Assembly: GCA_023393485.1 (NCBI GenBank)
Contig: JAEWLD010000081.1
Span: 1-8,290 of the forward strand
Source: Bacteroidota bacterium
Lineage (GTDB): Bacteria; Bacteroidota; Bacteroidia; Flavobacteriales; Flavobacteriaceae
Reading direction: 5' to 3'
DNA: 8,290 nucleotides
Below the pieces are notes generated by a model. The model was not told the DNA's origin. It saw nothing but the letters and a program-made list of their open reading frames with translations, and ran no database searches. A program made the position numbers and the translations under genes. This document shows, in pieces, positions 6,093 to 8,290 of the stretch (within the stretch, counting starts at the first letter, position 1; each line of letters starts with the position of its first letter).

Positions 6093-7052
6093 ATGGGAAA
6101 TTTTTTTACACGGCAGTCCGCCAAAGACTTTTGGGGCATGCTCAAAGCCACATTTGTTGGATTTATCGACGATAAAGGCCTAAAATTGAGTGCATCGCTT
6201 TCTTATTATACTATTTTTTCGCTCGGGCCGCTATTGCTGCTTTTGATATCGCTTGTCGGTTTTTTCCTTGGCGAGGAAGCGATACGCGGGCAATTGTTTA
6301 CCGAAATAAACGGCCTGGTCGGCGATAAGGCAGCGGTGCAAATCCAGGAAATTATCCAGAATCTGGAACTTTCGGGTAAAACGACCTCGGCGGTGATTAT
6401 CGGCGTAATTACTTTAATCATTGGTGCAACGACCGTCTTTGGCGAAATCCAGGACTCGATCAACATCATATGGCGCGTCAAGGCAAAACCGAAACGGGGT
6501 TGGGTAAAACTGCTCAAAGACCGGCTGCTGTCATCGTCGCTGATTATTGGGCTTGGTTTTTTGCTGATTGTATCCTTGGCGGTAAACGGCGCAGTACAAG
6601 CTTTGAGCGACTGGCTGCAAAATTTCTTTCCGAATATTACGGTCATATTGTTCAACATCCTTAACCTGATTATCAGTTTTATTGTAATCACGGTTTTGTT
6701 CGGCGTGATTTTCAAGGTCTTGCCCGATGTCAAAATCCGGTGGCGACACGTCAGAATGGGTGCGTTTGTAACCGCAGCTTTGTTTATGCTGGGCCGTTTC
6801 CTTATTGGGCTGTACATCGAAAAAACCGGTACCGAATCTACTTATGGCGCCGCCGGATCACTGATCGTGATTCTGGTTTGGGTTTATTACACCGCCGCGA
6901 TCATGTACCTGGGCGCAGAATTTACCCGCGCATATGCAGATTTCATCGGGCTTAGGATTGAGCCTTCTGAATTTGCGGTTTATGTGGAAACAATTGAGAA
7001 GGAAACGAATAAGAAGGTTGTTGATACGGGTGAAAAAAAAAATTCACTGTAG
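6093..7052 (+). CDS. YihY/virulence factor BrkB family inner-membrane protein
   Basis: A 319-residue integral membrane protein of the YihY/BrkB family. The family was once called ribonuclease BN by mistake; its molecular role is still unsettled, with transport or envelope roles suggested. Six hydrophobic segments are visible at about residues 36-60, 98-116, 147-168, 182-208, 222-242 and 251-276. Family hallmarks include ASLSYYTIFSLGPLLLL in the first segment, LPDVKIRWRHVRMGA before the fifth, and YGAAGSLIVILVWVYYTA followed by YLGAEFTRAYA in the sixth. A charged cytoplasmic tail rich in Glu and Lys ends the protein. The ATG at 6093 follows an A-rich leader (AAAACCAAAATC) with no Shine-Dalgarno. 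The gene is divergent from the exported-protein operon and convergent with dnaB, so it is probably transcribed alone. Length and motif order are normal for the family. Confidence 0.95.
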   Translation: MGNFFTRQSAKDFWGMLKATFVGFIDDKGLKLSASLSYYTIFSLGPLLLLLISLVGFFLGEEAIRGQLFTEINGLVGDKAAVQIQEIIQNLELSGKTTSAVIIGVITLIIGATTVFGEIQDSINIIWRVKAKPKRGWVKLLKDRLLSSSLIIGLGFLLIVSLAVNGAVQALSDWLQNFFPNITVILFNILNLIISFIVITVLFGVIFKVLPDVKIRWRHVRMGAFVTAALFMLGRFLIGLYIEKTGTESTYGAAGSLIVILVWVYYTAAIMYLGAEFTRAYADFIGLRIEPSEFAVYVETIEKETNKKVVDTGEKKNSL

Positions 7053-7291
7053 ATTGAAAGTCGCTTGAAAGCGACGGAACTTTAAAGATTTCGCTGCCGC
7101 GGATTGTCGCTGCCGCGGGCTTACTTTTGGCGCGCCCCAAACCGAGGAACGAGGTTCAGCGAATCCTATTAGGAAACAATAAAAACGGATAAGCTAAAAG
7201 AGAGCCGCGCCGGCAAGCGAAAACATTCGATTTGGCAGAATACCAAATACTACAACCAGTCCGGTCAGGACAAACTCTATCTCCAAAAAAA
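7053..7291. other. Convergent intergenic gap with short GC-rich repeats
   Basis: 239 bases between the YihY family gene and dnaB with no convincing gene. It holds a small hairpin just after the YihY stop (GTCGCT, 7060-7065, with AGCGAC, 7070-7075, loop TGAA) that lacks a T run; a tandem pair of TCGCTGCCGCGG units; the motif CGAGGAACGAGG (7143-7154) shared with the GC-rich element near 5900; a short palindrome TCCTATTAGGA; and ATTTGG/CCAAAT arms at 7230-7235 and 7243-7248. No standard terminator for either convergent gene is evident. Confidence 0.6.
7091..7118. repeat. Tandem direct repeat TCGCTGCCGCGG x2
   Basis: Two identical 12-base units, 7091-7102 and 7107-7118, spaced by ATTG (period 16). 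Each contains the palindrome CCGCGG. They lie in the GC-rich part of the gap after the YihY family gene. The origin is unknown; they may belong to the same class of intergenic element as 5866-5955. Confidence 0.75.
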
Positions 7292-8290
7292 TCAAAACGG
7301 CACATCATCATCATCATTCGCACGACTACTGAAACCACTGCCAAACGCATCATTGGCCGAGGGCAGATTCTTGGTCAGGAACGGATTGTCTTCGTGGTTC
7401 ATTTTTGACGGAAGGTCGTCATAACTGCCGCCGTAATCGTCAAGATTGTCGAATTTACCGAGGTTGCCGATAAATTTAAGCCTAATATTTTCAAGCGAGC
7501 CGTTACGGTGCTTGGCGATGATGAATTCGGCCTGGCCTTCAGTCGGCGAATGCTCGTCGTCATCCCATTCATCTATTTTGTAGTATTCCGGACGATAGAT
7601 GAACGACACGATATCGGCATCCTGCTCAATCGCACCCGACTCACGAAGGTCGGAAAGCAAAGGCCTTTTGCTCGAACCACGCGTTTCAACGGCGCGCGAT
7701 AGTTGCGAAAGTGCAATTACGGGAACGTTCAATTCCTTGGCGAGCGCCTTGAGGTTACGCGAAATCGTGGAAATTTCCTGTTCGCGGTTTCCGCCGCCTT
7801 TTCCGGCCTGTCCGCCGGCGGTCATCAATTGGAGATAATCGACGATGATGAGTTTGATGCCATGCTGCGATGACAATCGGCGCGCTTTGGCCCGAAGGTC
7901 AAAAATCGACAGCGACGGTGTATCATCAATATATAACGGCGCTTTCTCGAGGTCTTTTACCTTGATTGAAAGCTGTTCCCATTCGTGCTTTTCGAGTTTG
8001 CCGGTACGAAGTTTTTCTGACGACAATCCGGTTTCGGATGAAATCAAACGCGTAATCAGCTGTACCGATGACATCTCGAGCGAAAACAGTGCGACCGGAT
8101 GACCAAAATCAATCGCGATGTTGCGCGCCATCGACAATACGAAAGCGGTTTTACCCATACCCGGACGCGCCGCAATAATAATCAAATCCGAAGGCTGCCA
8201 GCCCGAAGTGAGTTTGTCCAGCTTTTCAATAGCTGTTGCCACGCCTGACAAACCTTCTTTGTTGGCAATTTCCTCGATGCGTTTCTTGGC
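7292..8290 (-). CDS. dnaB: Replicative DNA helicase DnaB, C-terminal part (5' end outside window)
   Basis: DnaB is the hexameric replicative helicase that unwinds DNA ahead of the replisome using ATP. The visible 332 codons cover the RecA-like motor domain; the N-terminal primase-binding domain lies beyond the right edge. The frame stays open to 8290 (AKKRIEEIANKEGLSGVATA), so the TTG at 8251 is internal. Motifs in order by fragment residue: Walker A ARPGMGKT (about 41-48), FSLEMS, Walker B IIVDYLQL (about 144-152), ALSQLSR, the arginine-finger region RPLLSDLRESGAIEQDADIV (about 213-235), and FIIAKHRNG. After the core (RLKFIGNLGKF) comes an acidic, Gly/Ser/Asn-rich, probably disordered tail of about 55 residues. 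It ends NDDDDVPF, much like the acidic tip of single-stranded DNA-binding protein. The four Asp codons are a GAT repeat. No intein is present in the visible part. Confidence 0.97.
   Translation of the reverse strand, partial: AKKRIEEIANKEGLSGVATAIEKLDKLTSGWQPSDLIIIAARPGMGKTAFVLSMARNIAIDFGHPVALFSLEMSSVQLITRLISSETGLSSEKLRTGKLEKHEWEQLSIKVKDLEKAPLYIDDTPSLSIFDLRAKARRLSSQHGIKLIIVDYLQLMTAGGQAGKGGGNREQEISTISRNLKALAKELNVPVIALSQLSRAVETRGSSKRPLLSDLRESGAIEQDADIVSFIYRPEYYKIDEWDDDEHSPTEGQAEFIIAKHRNGSLENIRLKFIGNLGKFDNLDDYGGSYDDLPSKMNHEDNPFLTKNLPSANDAFGSGFSSRANDDDDVPF

Noticed and set aside
6206..6817. 203-codon frame antisense to the YihY family gene
   Set aside because: The Ser/Thr/Ile/Pro-rich translation is the expected mirror of a hydrophobic membrane protein gene; no independent support.
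7060..7075. GTCGCT-TGAA-AGCGAC hairpin as a terminator of the YihY family gene
   Set aside because: The hairpin is real, but it has only six base pairs and no following T run, so it does not meet the usual terminator form.
7173..7424. 84-codon open plus-strand frame in the gap before dnaB that reads somewhat like a protein (KHSIWQNTKYYNQSGQDK)
   Set aside because: No ATG, GTG or TTG start is available in its non-overlapping first half, and the second half is antisense to dnaB. It could be a gene remnant, but nothing confirms this.
1..8290. CRISPR arrays, tRNA or rRNA genes, insertion sequences, attachment sites
   Set aside because: No regularly spaced repeats, cloverleaf-like segments, transposase frames or flanking inverted repeats were seen on reading both strands.

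Overview
The window looks like a chromosomal segment of a member of the Bacteroidota, most likely a Flavobacteriaceae with fairly high G+C for that family. This rests on four things. The protein set matches what I recall from Flavobacterium-type genomes: a Bacteroidota-style cyanophycin synthetase, a DPP IV-type S9 peptidase, the secreted protein usually named 'asparagine synthetase B', and a DnaB with an acidic tail. Start codons are preceded by A-rich leaders rather than Shine-Dalgarno sequences. One divergent gap holds a good match to the Bacteroidota promoter (TTTG, 18 bases, TAAATTTG). The intergenic gaps carry GC-rich elements of a kind I recall from this phylum. Nothing marks a phage, plasmid, transposon or CRISPR locus.

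Layout, left to right. Positions 1-1428 (+) are the C-terminal half of cyanophycin synthetase (cphA), followed by a textbook terminator at 1447-1483. Positions 1557-3680 (+) encode an exported S9B (DPP IV family) serine peptidase whose active-site residues fit a prolyl tripeptidyl peptidase better than a true DPP IV. A second hairpin at 3742-3768 is flanked by T tracts on both strands and can end both this gene and a convergent 53-codon small ORF (3819-3980, -), which I propose as a small hypothetical gene. Positions 5833-4134 (-) form a two-gene operon with a one-base TGATG overlap: an exported 420-residue protein of the misnamed 'asparagine synthetase B' group, then an exported 145-residue protein of unknown function. 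Its promoter lies at 5965-5994, so the transcript would carry a leader of about 125 bases that includes a 90-base GC-rich element. Divergent from it, 6093-7052 (+) encodes a YihY/BrkB family inner-membrane protein. After a 239-base convergent gap with short GC-rich repeats, 8290-7292 (-) is the C-terminal two-thirds of the replicative helicase DnaB, running off the right edge.

The genes do not form one pathway. cphA (reserve polymer synthesis), the periplasmic peptidase, the two exported unknowns, the membrane protein and dnaB appear to be separate transcription units. The points most worth following up are the SSB-like C-terminal tip (acidic run ending Val-Pro-Phe) on DnaB, the secreted protein whose usual name its sequence does not support, the GC-rich element in its mRNA leader, the single-Glu S9 peptidase and the small ORF. 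I found no clear new multi-gene system.
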